Assembly (NCBI GenBank): GCA_944391465.1
Contig: CALXTS010000010.1
Span: forward strand, 1-52,906
Origin: an uncultured Alphaproteobacteria bacterium
Lineage (GTDB): Bacteria > Pseudomonadota > Alphaproteobacteria > RF32 > CAG-239
Length of the DNA stretch: 52,906 nt
Reading direction: 5' to 3'
This document shows, piece by piece, positions 1-7,813 of this stretch (position 1 is its first letter; each line of letters opens with the position of its first letter). Under the pieces are notes generated by a model that saw nothing but the letters and a program-made list of their open reading frames with translations, ran no database searches and had not been told where the DNA came from. The position numbers and the translations under genes were made by a program.

Positions 1-843
1 AACTTAATTCACAGTAGCGGCACGCAAGTAGATGCCGATACCTTAAAGGTTCGTTTTAATGAATATATGGGAGAAGGCGTCAGCACCTCAATAGAAGTAA
101 AAGGTGTCAACTTGGTATCAGGATCCAGCACAGGTGGTACAATAGATTACGGTTTGGGAATGAATGAAGTTGATGTTGATGATGTCAGTGGAGCTTCTGC
201 TTGGGGATCCGATTCTAATGCTAAAGCTCCGGAAGGCGGAAAATTTGTTGCAGCGCCTACAGGTGAGACGGCAGCAGCGGACGGAGCCGTTCAGGGTGGT
301 ACAACTTACTACACTAAAGAAACAGATGATAAAGGCAATATTACCTATAAAGCTGTTTCCGGACAAAGTATTTTAGATGCTGATGCCGACGCTGAATTTG
401 ATGGCGGTATGTATAATGGTGTTGAATACTTCACTTTAACCAAAGGGGCAGATATAACTGATGTATCAACGGTTACAACAGCCAGCTATGTTGAAGATGC
501 CAATGGAAATCTGACCCAAGTAACCGCAGAAACATTGAGTTCAATGAAAGTAAACGGCGGAAGCGCATCAATAGATGCTTCATTACAAGAAGTAGAAAAT
601 GCGGTAGCCAAACTTCGTGAAGTAGCCTCAGACTTCGGTAGTGCATATAGTATTATTGAAACACGTCAAGATTTCACAGAAAACTTGATAAATGTGTTGA
701 CCGAAGGTGCCGACAGCTTGACCTTGGCCGATATGAACGAAGAATCAGCCAATATGTTGGCATTGCAGACCAGACAGCAGCTTGCAATTAATGCATTGTC
801 ATTATCATCACAAGCAAACCAGGCTGTATTGAGCTTGTTCTAA
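1..843 (+). CDS. fliC: flagellin, 3' part only (copy 1)
   Basis: This is the last 280 codons of a flagellin, the filament subunit exported by the flagellar type III system. The reading frame is open from base 1, so the N-terminal D0 and most of D1 lie outside the window. What remains is the end of N-terminal D1 (EGVSTSIEVKGVNLVSGSS), a variable central domain at about bases 180-525, and the C-terminal D1/D0 ending SSQANQAVLSLF, which matches copies 2 and 3 almost base for base. The central 211-524 segment is nearly identical to the flagellin at 51299 and unlike copies 2 and 3, which suggests domain exchange. A terminator hairpin follows the stop codon. Certain as a flagellin; the full length cannot be seen. 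Confidence 0.95.
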   Translation, partial: NLIHSSGTQVDADTLKVRFNEYMGEGVSTSIEVKGVNLVSGSSTGGTIDYGLGMNEVDVDDVSGASAWGSDSNAKAPEGGKFVAAPTGETAAADGAVQGGTTYYTKETDDKGNITYKAVSGQSILDADADAEFDGGMYNGVEYFTLTKGADITDVSTVTTASYVEDANGNLTQVTAETLSSMKVNGGSASIDASLQEVENAVAKLREVASDFGSAYSIIETRQDFTENLINVLTEGADSLTLADMNEESANMLALQTRQQLAINALSLSSQANQAVLSLF

Positions 844-865
844 TAATAGCTGCAGATAAATATAT

Positions 866-901
866 AATAAGGGCGGGAGTCTTCTTTCGCCCTTATTGTT
901 T
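866..901 (+). terminator. Rho-independent terminator after flagellin copy 1
   Basis: A perfect 10-bp stem (AATAAGGGCG at 866-875 with CGCCCTTATT at 888-897) closes a 12-nt loop and runs into a short T-rich stretch. It lies 22 bases after the flagellin stop and separates it from the Sel1-repeat gene. Confidence 0.8.
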
Positions 902-982
902 GTTAAGTCTATAAAAATATTGCAAAATGGATTTAAGAATATAATATGTAAAAAACTGAGTTTATTTATTTAAGAGGTAAAA

Positions 983-2071
983 ATGTCTCGTCTTTTTATT
1001 TGGGCTGTTCTGGGGGTAATAATAAATTTCAAGTTGGCTTTAGCTGCCGATGATACCCCATATATATCATTATTTGATGGTACATCTCAAGAGGTAAAGA
1101 AAACAGCAACATCAAAGAAAGAAGAGGAAAGTATTTTTTCATTTTTAAATTTTGGTTTTAATTCAGATAAAAAAGCAGAGCTTACAGCACATGATAAAGA
1201 AAAACTTAGCCAGATAGAACAGTTGAATAAGCTGGCCGATAACGGAGATACCAATGCGTTGTTAACACTTGGTTATTCATATCTTTATGGAGACAATGGT
1301 GTAAAAATCAACTATGACAAGGCTTTTGAATATTATGCAAGAGCGGCAATGCTGAATGATAATGTCGGTCTTAATAATTTAGGGAGTCTTTATTATAGCG
1401 GAATAGGTATTGAACGGAGTATCCCCAAGGCGGCAATTTTATTTGAAAAATCAGCCAAACTTGGAAATGCCGAAGCCGCAGTAAACTTAGGTTTTATTTT
1501 AATAACCGGCAATGGAGTTGCCGTAAATGCCGAACGAGCCATGGATTTGTTTGAGCAGGCCGCTAAAAATGGTAATCCGACAGCTAGCTTTATGATTGGA
1601 TATGCCTATTATACGGGAAAACTCCGTCCTAAAGATTATGCCAAAGCCGCCTCCTTTATAAGGGTTGCCGCGCAAAACAACTATGACGATGCGCAATATA
1701 TTCTTTCAAAAATGTATATAAACGGATGGGGAATGCCGCAAAACTATGGAAATGCCGTCAAATATCTGAGGAATGCCGTTTCTCAAGGTAATGTTCCAGC
1801 CATGGTGGAGTTAGGAGATATCTTTGCTCTGGGCGAAAAATATACAAAAGATATAAAGATGGCACATGTTTTGTTTAACCTTGCGGCAGTTAGAGGAGCC
1901 AATGGTGCGGTTGAAAAAAGAGATTTACTTGAAAGTAAATTGAAAATAAATGAAATTTTACAAGCACAAGCAGAGGCGGAAAGTTTTAAGGAAAAGCCAT
2001 CTGAGCTGACATCATATATAAGAAAGACCTTCGGAAAAAACATTAAGAGTTATATTGATACGGCTTTGTAA
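983..2071 (+). CDS. secreted Sel1-repeat protein
   Basis: A 362-residue protein with an N-terminal signal peptide (hydrophobic to about residue 20, likely cut after LALA), then a charged linker, then tandem Sel1 repeats from about residue 75 to 310. The repeats are seen as recurring ALLTLGYSYLYG, GLNNLGSLYYSG, AAVNLGFILITG, ASFMIGYAYYTG and AQYILSKMYING blocks, each about 36 residues. Sel1 repeats are TPR-like helical scaffolds for protein-protein contacts. Export suggests a periplasmic or outer-envelope role. It sits alone between two flagellin genes, with a ribosome site (AAGAGGT) just before the ATG, so a flagellar accessory role is possible but unproven. The C-terminal tail (about 315-362) is helical and charged. 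Confidence 0.85.
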   Translation: MSRLFIWAVLGVIINFKLALAADDTPYISLFDGTSQEVKKTATSKKEEESIFSFLNFGFNSDKKAELTAHDKEKLSQIEQLNKLADNGDTNALLTLGYSYLYGDNGVKINYDKAFEYYARAAMLNDNVGLNNLGSLYYSGIGIERSIPKAAILFEKSAKLGNAEAAVNLGFILITGNGVAVNAERAMDLFEQAAKNGNPTASFMIGYAYYTGKLRPKDYAKAASFIRVAAQNNYDDAQYILSKMYINGWGMPQNYGNAVKYLRNAVSQGNVPAMVELGDIFALGEKYTKDIKMAHVLFNLAAVRGANGAVEKRDLLESKLKINEILQAQAEAESFKEKPSELTSYIRKTFGKNIKSYIDTAL

Positions 2072-2305
2072 ATACGCAAATTACTGCATAAATAGAGAGA
2101 CTCTTTAGAATTAATAGACTGAACAGTGTTTTGTATAGTAAAAATCAGAAAAATCAGTGTTACATAAAGAATGAATTAGACCCTTGGTTAAGATATTGAA
2201 AAACAATAAAATATTTTTCATTGAGGCAAAAAATTAATAAAATTTTAACAAAAATGTAACAAAAGTGTTTAAATAGTCTTAAAATTATGATATATTATAC
2301 CTTGT

Positions 2306-2361
2306 AACGTCAGAAAGACGTTCACAGAATATGTGTTAACGTTTGTTCACAGAATATGTGT
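2306..2361 (+). repeat. hairpin and 17-bp direct repeat in the leader of flagellin copy 2
   Basis: The 314-bp gap 2072-2385 is AT-rich and holds no gene. Near its end are an inverted repeat (AACGTC 2306-2311 with GACGTT 2317-2322) and two identical 17-bp copies of GTTCACAGAATATGTGT at 2320-2336 and 2345-2361, spaced 25 bp start to start. Each copy contains CACA-N5-TGTG and can fold on itself. A possible -10 element (TATGAT or TATATT, 2286-2296) lies just upstream, which would place the repeats in the mRNA leader. No convincing sigma-54 or sigma-28 site was seen in this gap. Confidence 0.7.
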
Positions 2362-2388
2362 CCAACAGAATTTGGGAGAAAGATCATG
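2361..2388 (+). promoter_or_regulatory. shared flagellin leader and ribosome site
   Basis: A 28-nt stretch running from TCCAACAG through TTTGGGAGAAAGATC to the ATG is identical before three flagellin genes: here, at 3728-3755 and at 52703-52730. Outside this stretch the upstream regions differ. GGGAGAAAG is the ribosome site and fixes the start at 2386, ten codons inside the longest open frame. Conservation of the whole leader, not only the ribosome site, hints at shared post-transcriptional control. The flagellin at 51299 does not carry it. Confidence 0.75.
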
Positions 2389-3600
2389 GCAGATATCACA
2401 TTGACCGCAAGTATGCGTTCTAACTTGCTTTCCTTAAAAAATACAACAGATTTAATGGGAACAACGCAAGAGAGACTTTCCACAGGCTTGAAAGTAAACT
2501 CAGCGATAGATAACCCGTCTTCATATTATACGGCCCAATCATTGAATAACCGTGCGAATGACTTAAGCTCATTAATGGATAGTATGACACAAGGAATTCA
2601 AACGGTAAAAGCCGCAAACGAAGGTATAGAAGCCATCACGTCATTGGTAGAGCAGGCCAAATCAGTAGCAAACTCAGCTCGCGATGTAACAGATGCAGAA
2701 GAGAGAGATAAATATGCGGCCCGTTTTAATGAAATTCGTAAACAAATAGACGCATTGGCAAAAGACTCCAGCTACAAAGGAATTAACTTAATTCACAGTA
2801 GCGGCACGCAAGTAGATGCCGATACCTTAAAGGTTCGTTTTAATGAATATATGGGAGAAGGTGTCAGCACCTCAATAGAAGTAAAAGGTGTCAACTTGGT
2901 ATCAGGATCCAGCACAGGTGGCACAATAGATTACGGTTTGGGTGTAAATGAAATTGATGTTGATGCCGGTGGAGCTTCTTCTTGGGGAGCCAAAGCCGAC
3001 GCCGTAGCCAAAGAGGGAGCCAGCTTTATGAACGGAACCACCTTCCAAGCAGCAACGGATGGAACAATAGTAGCCGGTACGACATATTACAAATCAGATG
3101 GAAACGGCGGTTATACGGCTATCAAAGGTTCAGAAATCGGTACGGGAAGTTTTGCCAACGGAGGAAAATTTGAGGGAGTAGATTACTTTACGATTAATGC
3201 GGCAGGAAATGCCGTTGACGGCGCGACCGTAAAAGAAAATGACTTTGTCAAAGATGCCGCAGGAAACTATACAAAAGTAACCGCAGAAACATTGAGTTCA
3301 ATGAAAGTAAACGGCGGAAGCGCATCAATAGATGCTTCATTGCAAGAAGTAGAAAATGCGGTAGCCAAACTTCGTGAAGTAGCCTCAGACTTCGGTAGTG
3401 CATATAGTATTATTGAAACACGTCAAGATTTCACAGAAAACTTGATAAACGTATTGACCGAAGGTGCCGACAGCTTGACCTTGGCAGATATGAACGAAGA
3501 GTCAGCCAACATGTTGGCATTGCAGACCAGACAGCAGCTTGCAATTAATGCGTTGTCATTATCATCACAAGCAAACCAGGCAGTATTGAGCTTGTTCTAA
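2386..3600 (+). CDS. fliC: flagellin (copy 2)
   Basis: A 404-residue flagellin. N-terminal D0/D1 (about 1-170) begins MADITLTASMRSNLLSLKNT and holds the usual helix pattern (ERLSTGLKVNSAIDNPSSYY, then the ITSLVEQAKSVANSARD helix). The middle (about 190-300) is glycine- and alanine-rich and specific to this copy. C-terminal D1/D0 (about 305-404) ends in the conserved QQLAINALSLSSQANQAVLSLF region. The start at 2386 is chosen because the ribosome site GGGAGAAAG and the 28-nt leader shared with other copies end there; an in-frame ATG 30 bases earlier has no such support. Terminal domains are almost identical in DNA to copies 1, 3 and 5. No signal peptide, as expected for type III export. Confidence 0.97.
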   Translation: MADITLTASMRSNLLSLKNTTDLMGTTQERLSTGLKVNSAIDNPSSYYTAQSLNNRANDLSSLMDSMTQGIQTVKAANEGIEAITSLVEQAKSVANSARDVTDAEERDKYAARFNEIRKQIDALAKDSSYKGINLIHSSGTQVDADTLKVRFNEYMGEGVSTSIEVKGVNLVSGSSTGGTIDYGLGVNEIDVDAGGASSWGAKADAVAKEGASFMNGTTFQAATDGTIVAGTTYYKSDGNGGYTAIKGSEIGTGSFANGGKFEGVDYFTINAAGNAVDGATVKENDFVKDAAGNYTKVTAETLSSMKVNGGSASIDASLQEVENAVAKLREVASDFGSAYSIIETRQDFTENLINVLTEGADSLTLADMNEESANMLALQTRQQLAINALSLSSQANQAVLSLF

Positions 3601-3624
3601 TAATAGCTGTATATAATATTGTAA

Positions 3625-3646
3625 GGGCGGAAGATTTCTTCCGCCC
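3625..3646 (+). terminator. hairpin after flagellin copy 2
   Basis: A perfect 9-bp stem (GGGCGGAAG / CTTCCGCCC) with a 4-nt loop lies 24 bases after the stop. No T-run follows (the next bases are GAACAAAAAAT), so it may stabilise the 3' end or terminate weakly, allowing some read-through into copy 3. Confidence 0.6.
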
Positions 3647-3752
3647 GAACAAAAAATAAGTTAATGCTTTATTAGGAATTATATGTCATACTAACAAACA
3701 GCTATTATTATAAGTTTGTTTTAACAATCCAACAGAATTTGGGAGAAAGATC

Positions 3753-4991
3753 ATGGCAGATATCACATTGACCGCAAGTATGCGATCTAACTTGCTATCA
3801 TTAAAAAATACAACAGATTTAATGGGTACGACGCAAGAGAGACTTTCCACAGGTTTGAAAGTAAACTCAGCGATAGATAACCCGTCTTCATATTATACGG
3901 CCCAATCATTGAATAACCGTGCGAATGACTTAAGCTCATTAATGGATAGTATGACACAAGGAATTCAAACGGTAAAAGCCGCAAACGAAGGTATAGAAGC
4001 CATCACGTCATTGGTAGAGCAGGCCAAATCAGTAGCAAACTCAGCTCGCGATGTAACAGATGCAGAAGAGAGAGATAAATATGCGGCCCGTTTTAATGAA
4101 ATTCGTAAACAAATAGACGCATTGGCAAAAGACTCCAGCTACAAAGGAATTAACTTAATTCACAGTAGCGGCACGCAAGTAGATGCCGATACCTTAAAGG
4201 TTCGTTTTAATGAATATATGGGAGAAGGTGTCAGCACCTCAATAGAAGTAAAAGGTGTCAACTTGGTATCAGGATCCAGCACAGGTGGCACAATAGATTA
4301 CGGTTTGGGAATGAATGAAGTTGATGTTGATAATGTCAGTGGAGCTTCTTCTTGGGGATCCGATATAACTATAAAAACAGAGGACGCAACATCATACTTT
4401 ACATTTACAGCCGGAACAGCAGCCACACAAGGAGCAATTACAGATGGTACAACATACTACTATGTTGATAAAAACGGGGCTGTCCAATCGGCAAGAGGAT
4501 CTGAAATTAAAGCAGCAACTTCTGAAACTAATTTTGGTGCAGAAGGTAAAATAGGTGATGTTCAATACTATACAACAACTCCGTCATATACAGCAGTTGC
4601 TAAGGGGACAGACATTGTTACAGATGGTACAATGTACACAAAAACGGCAGATGGTGGCTATACTAAAGTAACCGAACAAACCATCTCATCAGAAAGAGTT
4701 GCTCAAGGTAATATTGCAATAGATGCTTCATTACAAGAAGTAGAAAATGCGGTAGCCAAACTTCGTGAAGTAGCCTCAGACTTTGGTAGTGCCTATAGTA
4801 TTATTGAAACACGTCAAGATTTCACAGAGAACTTGATAAACGTGTTGACCGAAGGTGCCGACAGCTTGACTTTGGCAGATATGAACGAAGAGTCAGCCAA
4901 CATGTTGGCATTGCAGACCAGACAGCAGCTTGCAATTAATGCATTGTCATTATCATCACAAGCAAACCAGGCTGTATTGAGCTTGTTCTAA
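3753..4991 (+). CDS. fliC: flagellin (copy 3)
   Basis: A 412-residue flagellin whose first roughly 175 residues and last roughly 100 are nearly identical to copy 2. The middle (about 190-320) is different: threonine- and tyrosine-rich with motifs such as DGTTYYYVDKNG and DGTMYTKTADGGYTKV. This gives a third surface-domain variant. It starts behind the shared 28-nt leader and ribosome site at 3728-3755. The gap from copy 2 is only 152 bp and holds no clear sigma-54 or sigma-28 promoter, so it may be co-transcribed with copy 2 or use an unrecognised promoter. Two strong terminators follow. Confidence 0.97.
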   Translation: MADITLTASMRSNLLSLKNTTDLMGTTQERLSTGLKVNSAIDNPSSYYTAQSLNNRANDLSSLMDSMTQGIQTVKAANEGIEAITSLVEQAKSVANSARDVTDAEERDKYAARFNEIRKQIDALAKDSSYKGINLIHSSGTQVDADTLKVRFNEYMGEGVSTSIEVKGVNLVSGSSTGGTIDYGLGMNEVDVDNVSGASSWGSDITIKTEDATSYFTFTAGTAATQGAITDGTTYYYVDKNGAVQSARGSEIKAATSETNFGAEGKIGDVQYYTTTPSYTAVAKGTDIVTDGTMYTKTADGGYTKVTEQTISSERVAQGNIAIDASLQEVENAVAKLREVASDFGSAYSIIETRQDFTENLINVLTEGADSLTLADMNEESANMLALQTRQQLAINALSLSSQANQAVLSLF

Positions 4992-5007
4992 TAAATACGA
5001 ACAAAAC

Positions 5008-5045
5008 AAAAATAAAGCGGAAGAAAACTTCCGCTTTATTTTTAT
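5008..5045 (+). terminator. strong terminator after flagellin copy 3
   Basis: A 16-bp perfect stem (5008-5023 with 5028-5043), core AGCGGAAG / CTTCCGCT, with a 4-nt AAAA loop and a T-rich 3' arm. Begins 17 bases after the stop. Confidence 0.9.
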
Positions 5046-5050
5046 AAAAA

Positions 5051-5083
5051 AGTCTGAGGAAAATTTCCCCAGACTCTTTTTCT
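5051..5083 (+). terminator. second terminator, in tandem
   Basis: Arms AGTCTGAGGAAA (5051-5062) and TTTCCCCAGACT (5064-5075) pair with one mismatch and are followed by a T-run. It backs up the preceding terminator. Confidence 0.7.
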
Positions 5084-5111
5084 TCAGTAAATTTGTTTAC
5101 CGCCCATATAA

Positions 5112-5216
5112 GCCAAATATTTGGAGTTAGTAATGCTTAAAAGTATAGGCAATTTACTGAAAAAAACTTTTCAGTACGACTCCATATTTGCCGATATTTT
5201 GGAATATTATGGCTAA
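5112..5216. other. nested inverted repeats in the flagellin/ferritin gap
   Basis: The 310-bp gap 4992-5301 holds three terminators and, between them, a nested structure. A perfect stem TACTGAAAA (5155-5163) / TTTTCAGTA (5168-5176) lies inside an imperfect outer pairing of CCAAATATTTGGAGT (from 5112) with ACTCCATATTTG (from 5179) and a later TTTTGG...ATGGCT stretch. CCAAATATTTGG is itself a palindrome. No gene is seen. It could be a small repeat element or a structured RNA end. Confidence 0.45.
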
Positions 5217-5230
5217 TATGTCAATAAAAA

Positions 5231-5265
5231 ATAAAGCCATTTTTTGACTTTTAAAATGGCTTTAT
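5231..5265 (-). terminator. terminator of the ferritin-like gene
   Basis: A 13-bp stem ATAAAGCCATTTT / AAAATGGCTTTAT (5231-5243 with 5253-5265), followed on the minus strand by a T-rich run. It lies just downstream of the minus-strand gene that ends at 5302. Confidence 0.75.
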
Positions 5266-5301
5266 AAGTAAAATCAATATATTAGGGTGTTGTAATAAGA
5301 G

Positions 5302-5802
5302 CTAGCCTTTGTGTTGTAGAGTATGTTGGATATCATCAATAAAATCCCCAATTTCTTGCTCATGTTCAAGTTCTTCTTTAAGAATTTTTTCTGATATTCT
5401 GAAAGTTTCATAATCTTTTCCGAAAGTCATTTCGCAAATTTTTTGATAACGAGCGACTGCACAACGTTCAGCTGTCAAATTTTGTTCTAAAAGTTTCATA
5501 ACATAAGGGTCTTTAGGTTCGTCATATTTACAAGATGCCGCATGAGACCATTCATCAGGATTCAAAACAGGGGTTCCGCCGAGTTGAATGATTCGATTAC
5601 ATAGCATTTGAGCATGTTTTAACTCTTCGTTTGCGTGTTCAATAAATTCATCGGCAACGGAAGGACGCATAGGACCGACAGCCAATTGAGCCCCGAGCCA
5701 ATATTGATAATAGGCCAACCATTCTTCAGCAAAAGCCATATTTAAGATATTTAAAAGTTCGATTGTATCATTTTTTGCAATTTTTTGAGCCATTTCACCC
5801 AT
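5302..5802 (-). CDS. ferritin-like diiron protein
   Basis: A 166-residue four-helix ferritin-like protein, probably for iron storage or detoxifying iron and peroxide. Candidate metal ligands are visible in helix order: AEEWLAYYQY (near residue 25), HANEELKHAQ (near 56), AERCAVARYQ (near 112) and EELEHEQEI (near 143). The two ExxH-type motifs, EELKH and EELEH, are the family hallmark. The length fits Dps-like or bacterioferritin-like proteins; which subgroup is not clear. The start has a good ribosome site (AAGGAGATAAAA) on the minus strand. It is monocistronic, divergent from rpe, with its own terminator at 5231-5265. Confidence 0.85.
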   Translation of the reverse strand: MGEMAQKIAKNDTIELLNILNMAFAEEWLAYYQYWLGAQLAVGPMRPSVADEFIEHANEELKHAQMLCNRIIQLGGTPVLNPDEWSHAASCKYDEPKDPYVMKLLEQNLTAERCAVARYQKICEMTFGKDYETFRISEKILKEELEHEQEIGDFIDDIQHTLQHKG

Positions 5803-5935
5803 TTTTATCTCCTTTTTATTAAATTCAGACTGAAAAAGAAATAATCATGAATCACAAAAAAACAAGGCGGGAAATATTTTGCTGGCTTTTAAAAGAAGCA
5901 TGAGGTATTTTAAAAAAATAAGAAGGAGAAAAGAT

Positions 5936-6571
5936 ATGGTTTTAATAGCACCCAGCATATTATCAGCAGATTTTGCCGATTTAAAAAATGAGATTCTCAG
6001 ATTAGAAGAAGCCGGTGCTGATATGATACATATAGACGTGATGGATGGAAACTTTGTCCCAAATTTGACCTTTGGCCCCATGCTGATAAAGGCTCTTCGT
6101 CCATATACCAAACTTCCGTTTGATGTTCATTTAATGATTACGGAACCTTCAAAAAAAATAGATTGGTTTGTAGAGGCTGGAGCAGATATCATAACCATAC
6201 ACGCCGAAGCGGAGCAACATCTTGATAAAACACTGGAAAATATAAGGAACGCCGGATGTAAGGTGGGTGTTTCTTTGAATCCTTCAACTTCGGAAGACAC
6301 AATAAGATATGTAATAGATAAAGTAGATGAAATTTTAGTTATGACGGTTAATCCGGGCTTTGGCGGACAAACATTTATAGCATCACAGCTTGAAAAGATT
6401 TCAAGAATTAAACAGATGATTGGGAATAGAAAAATACTGATAGAGGTTGACGGAGGGATTAATCCTTTGACGGGAGCGGAAGCCGTTGCCGCCGGAGCAG
6501 ATATTTTGGTTGCCGGTACATCAATATTTTCCGGCGGAGATTATGCGCGCAATATAGCCGCTTTAAGATAA
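5936..6571 (+). CDS. rpe: ribulose-phosphate 3-epimerase
   Basis: A 211-residue TIM-barrel enzyme that interconverts ribulose 5-phosphate and xylulose 5-phosphate in the pentose phosphate pathway. It shows APSILSADF at the N-terminus, the metal-site motif MIHIDVMDGNFVPN, DVHLMI, the phosphate loop VNPGFGGQ, and IEVDGGIN with the late catalytic Asp, then VAGTSIF. The start at 5936 is set by the ribosome site AAGGAG 7 bases upstream and by family length; the frame is open 19 codons further upstream without a comparable site. It is followed by a PhoB-like regulator with a 57-bp gap. Confidence 0.96.
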   Translation: MVLIAPSILSADFADLKNEILRLEEAGADMIHIDVMDGNFVPNLTFGPMLIKALRPYTKLPFDVHLMITEPSKKIDWFVEAGADIITIHAEAEQHLDKTLENIRNAGCKVGVSLNPSTSEDTIRYVIDKVDEILVMTVNPGFGGQTFIASQLEKISRIKQMIGNRKILIEVDGGINPLTGAEAVAAGADILVAGTSIFSGGDYARNIAALR

Positions 6572-6628
6572 AATTAACAGAGGTTGTATATTTTTATATA
6601 TCATTAAATATCAAGGGAGAGTCGAACA

Positions 6629-7333
6629 ATGCAGCATCGGATAATGGTTATTGAGGATGAAGAGGCTTTGGCATTGCTTCTCAAATATAATCTTGAAAAA
6701 GAAGGTTATGAAGTTATTGTAGAAAGCCGAGGCAGTAAAGCTCTTGGAGAAATTGAAAAAAATCATCCCTCGGTTATTTTGTTGGATTGGATGCTTCCGG
6801 AAATGTCAGGGGTGGATATTTGCAAATTGATTCGTTCTAAACCGGATATAAAAAGTATTCCGATAATTATGCTGACAGCCAAAGGCGAAGAGGAAGATAA
6901 AATTAAGGGTCTGACTTCCGGAGCAGATGACTATGTTACCAAACCTTTTTCGGTGCCGGAATTAATGGCTCGAGTAAAAACGCAGCTTCGTCGCGCACCT
7001 GAACCTCAAGGGATATCAGAAATCGTTTTTGAAGATATTAGAATGGATTTGGTAGAGAAGAAAGTATTCAGAGGAGAAACTTACATCCATTTAGGGCCAA
7101 CAGAATTTCGCCTGCTAAAAATGTTAATGGAAACCCCAGGGAAAGTTTTTTCAAGAGAATATCTTCTTAAAAACGTATGGGGAGAAAACATATATGTAGA
7201 ATCTCGTACGGTAGATGTTCATATTCGCCGTTTACGAAAATCCCTAAATGAATATGGTCCGGATTATATAAGAACAGTACGCGCAACCGGTTATGCCATA
7301 GATATCAATCCTTTGGGCGATGATAAGGAATAA
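6629..7333 (+). CDS. phoB: OmpR/PhoB-family response regulator
   Basis: A 234-residue two-domain regulator. The receiver domain (1-120) has acidic pocket D10/E11, phosphoacceptor D53 in ILLDWMLPEMSG, and K105 in DDYVTKPFS. The winged-helix DNA-binding domain (about 135-230) has the GPTEFRLLKMLMETPGKVFS and VDVHIRRLRKSL motifs. The N-terminal LALLLKYNLEKEGYEV and overall spacing look like PhoB, the regulator of phosphate starvation genes, but no phoR, phoU or pst genes are present here, so the PhoB name rests on family resemblance. The ribosome site is AGGGAGAG. It is probably independent of the two-component operon downstream. Confidence 0.88.
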   Translation: MQHRIMVIEDEEALALLLKYNLEKEGYEVIVESRGSKALGEIEKNHPSVILLDWMLPEMSGVDICKLIRSKPDIKSIPIIMLTAKGEEEDKIKGLTSGADDYVTKPFSVPELMARVKTQLRRAPEPQGISEIVFEDIRMDLVEKKVFRGETYIHLGPTEFRLLKMLMETPGKVFSREYLLKNVWGENIYVESRTVDVHIRRLRKSLNEYGPDYIRTVRATGYAIDINPLGDDKE

Positions 7334-7353
7334 AAATAAAAAAAATTTTCATG

Positions 7354-7393
7354 CTTAAGCGTTTCTTAAGGTCATAATGTTGATATCATATTG
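7354..7393 (+). promoter_or_regulatory. PmrA/QseB-type direct-repeat operator and promoter
   Basis: CTTAAG-N5-CTTAAG at 7354-7370 matches the form of the PmrA/QseB box (two CTTAA(T/G) half-sites, 11 bp apart). A possible -10 (TATCAT 7384-7389, or CATATT 7387-7392) follows at a distance that puts the second half-site at the -35 position, as in PmrA-activated promoters. It lies ahead of a ygiW-qseB-qseC-like operon, so autoregulation is the natural reading. Confidence 0.65.
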
Positions 7394-7429
7394 TAAGTTA
7401 GTTAATTCACTCAAACAACAAGGAGAAAT

Positions 7430-7804
7430 ATGATGAAAAAAATTATGACAGTCAGCGCTTTGGTATTAATGCTCGGATTAAGCGGTAATGCAATGGCTCA
7501 AATGCCTGCAAAGGGAGGTTTTCAAGGCCCTTCAGCCATAAGTGGTCCGTCTAAAGTTTCAGATGTAAAAAATATGAAAGATGATACGCAAGTCATCATG
7601 GTTGGTAAAATTGAGAAGAGTCTCGGAGATGAAAAATATCTTTTTACCGATGCCTCCGGAAGCATTACCATAGAGATTGATGATGATGATTGGAACGGAT
7701 TGACGGTAACCCCGCAAAATACAATAGAAGTTACCGGAGAGGTTGATAAAGATATGTTTGAGCCTGTAAGAGTAGATGTTGAAAGAGTAAGTATAAAAAA
7801 ATAG
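7430..7804 (+). CDS. periplasmic YgiW/YdeI-family OB-fold (BOF) protein
   Basis: A 124-residue exported protein. It has a signal peptide (MMKKIMTVSALVLMLGLSGNAMA) and then a small beta-barrel of the bacterial OB-fold family, seen in KNMKDDTQVIMVGKIEKSL, YLFTDASGSITIEIDDDDW and IEVTGEVDKD. Family members in enterobacteria are periplasmic stress-tolerance proteins, and ygiW lies directly before qseBC in E. coli, the same order as here. The ribosome site AAGGAG precedes the first of two consecutive ATGs. The next gene starts 9 bases after this stop, so they form one operon. The ligand is unknown. Confidence 0.88.
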   Translation: MMKKIMTVSALVLMLGLSGNAMAQMPAKGGFQGPSAISGPSKVSDVKNMKDDTQVIMVGKIEKSLGDEKYLFTDASGSITIEIDDDDWNGLTVTPQNTIEVTGEVDKDMFEPVRVDVERVSIKK

Positions 7805-7813
7805 GATAATAAC

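Noticed and set aside
2356..2385. Ten-codon N-terminal extension of flagellin copy 2
   Set aside because: It is only an accident of the open frame; the leader and ribosome site shared with other copies fix the start at 2386.
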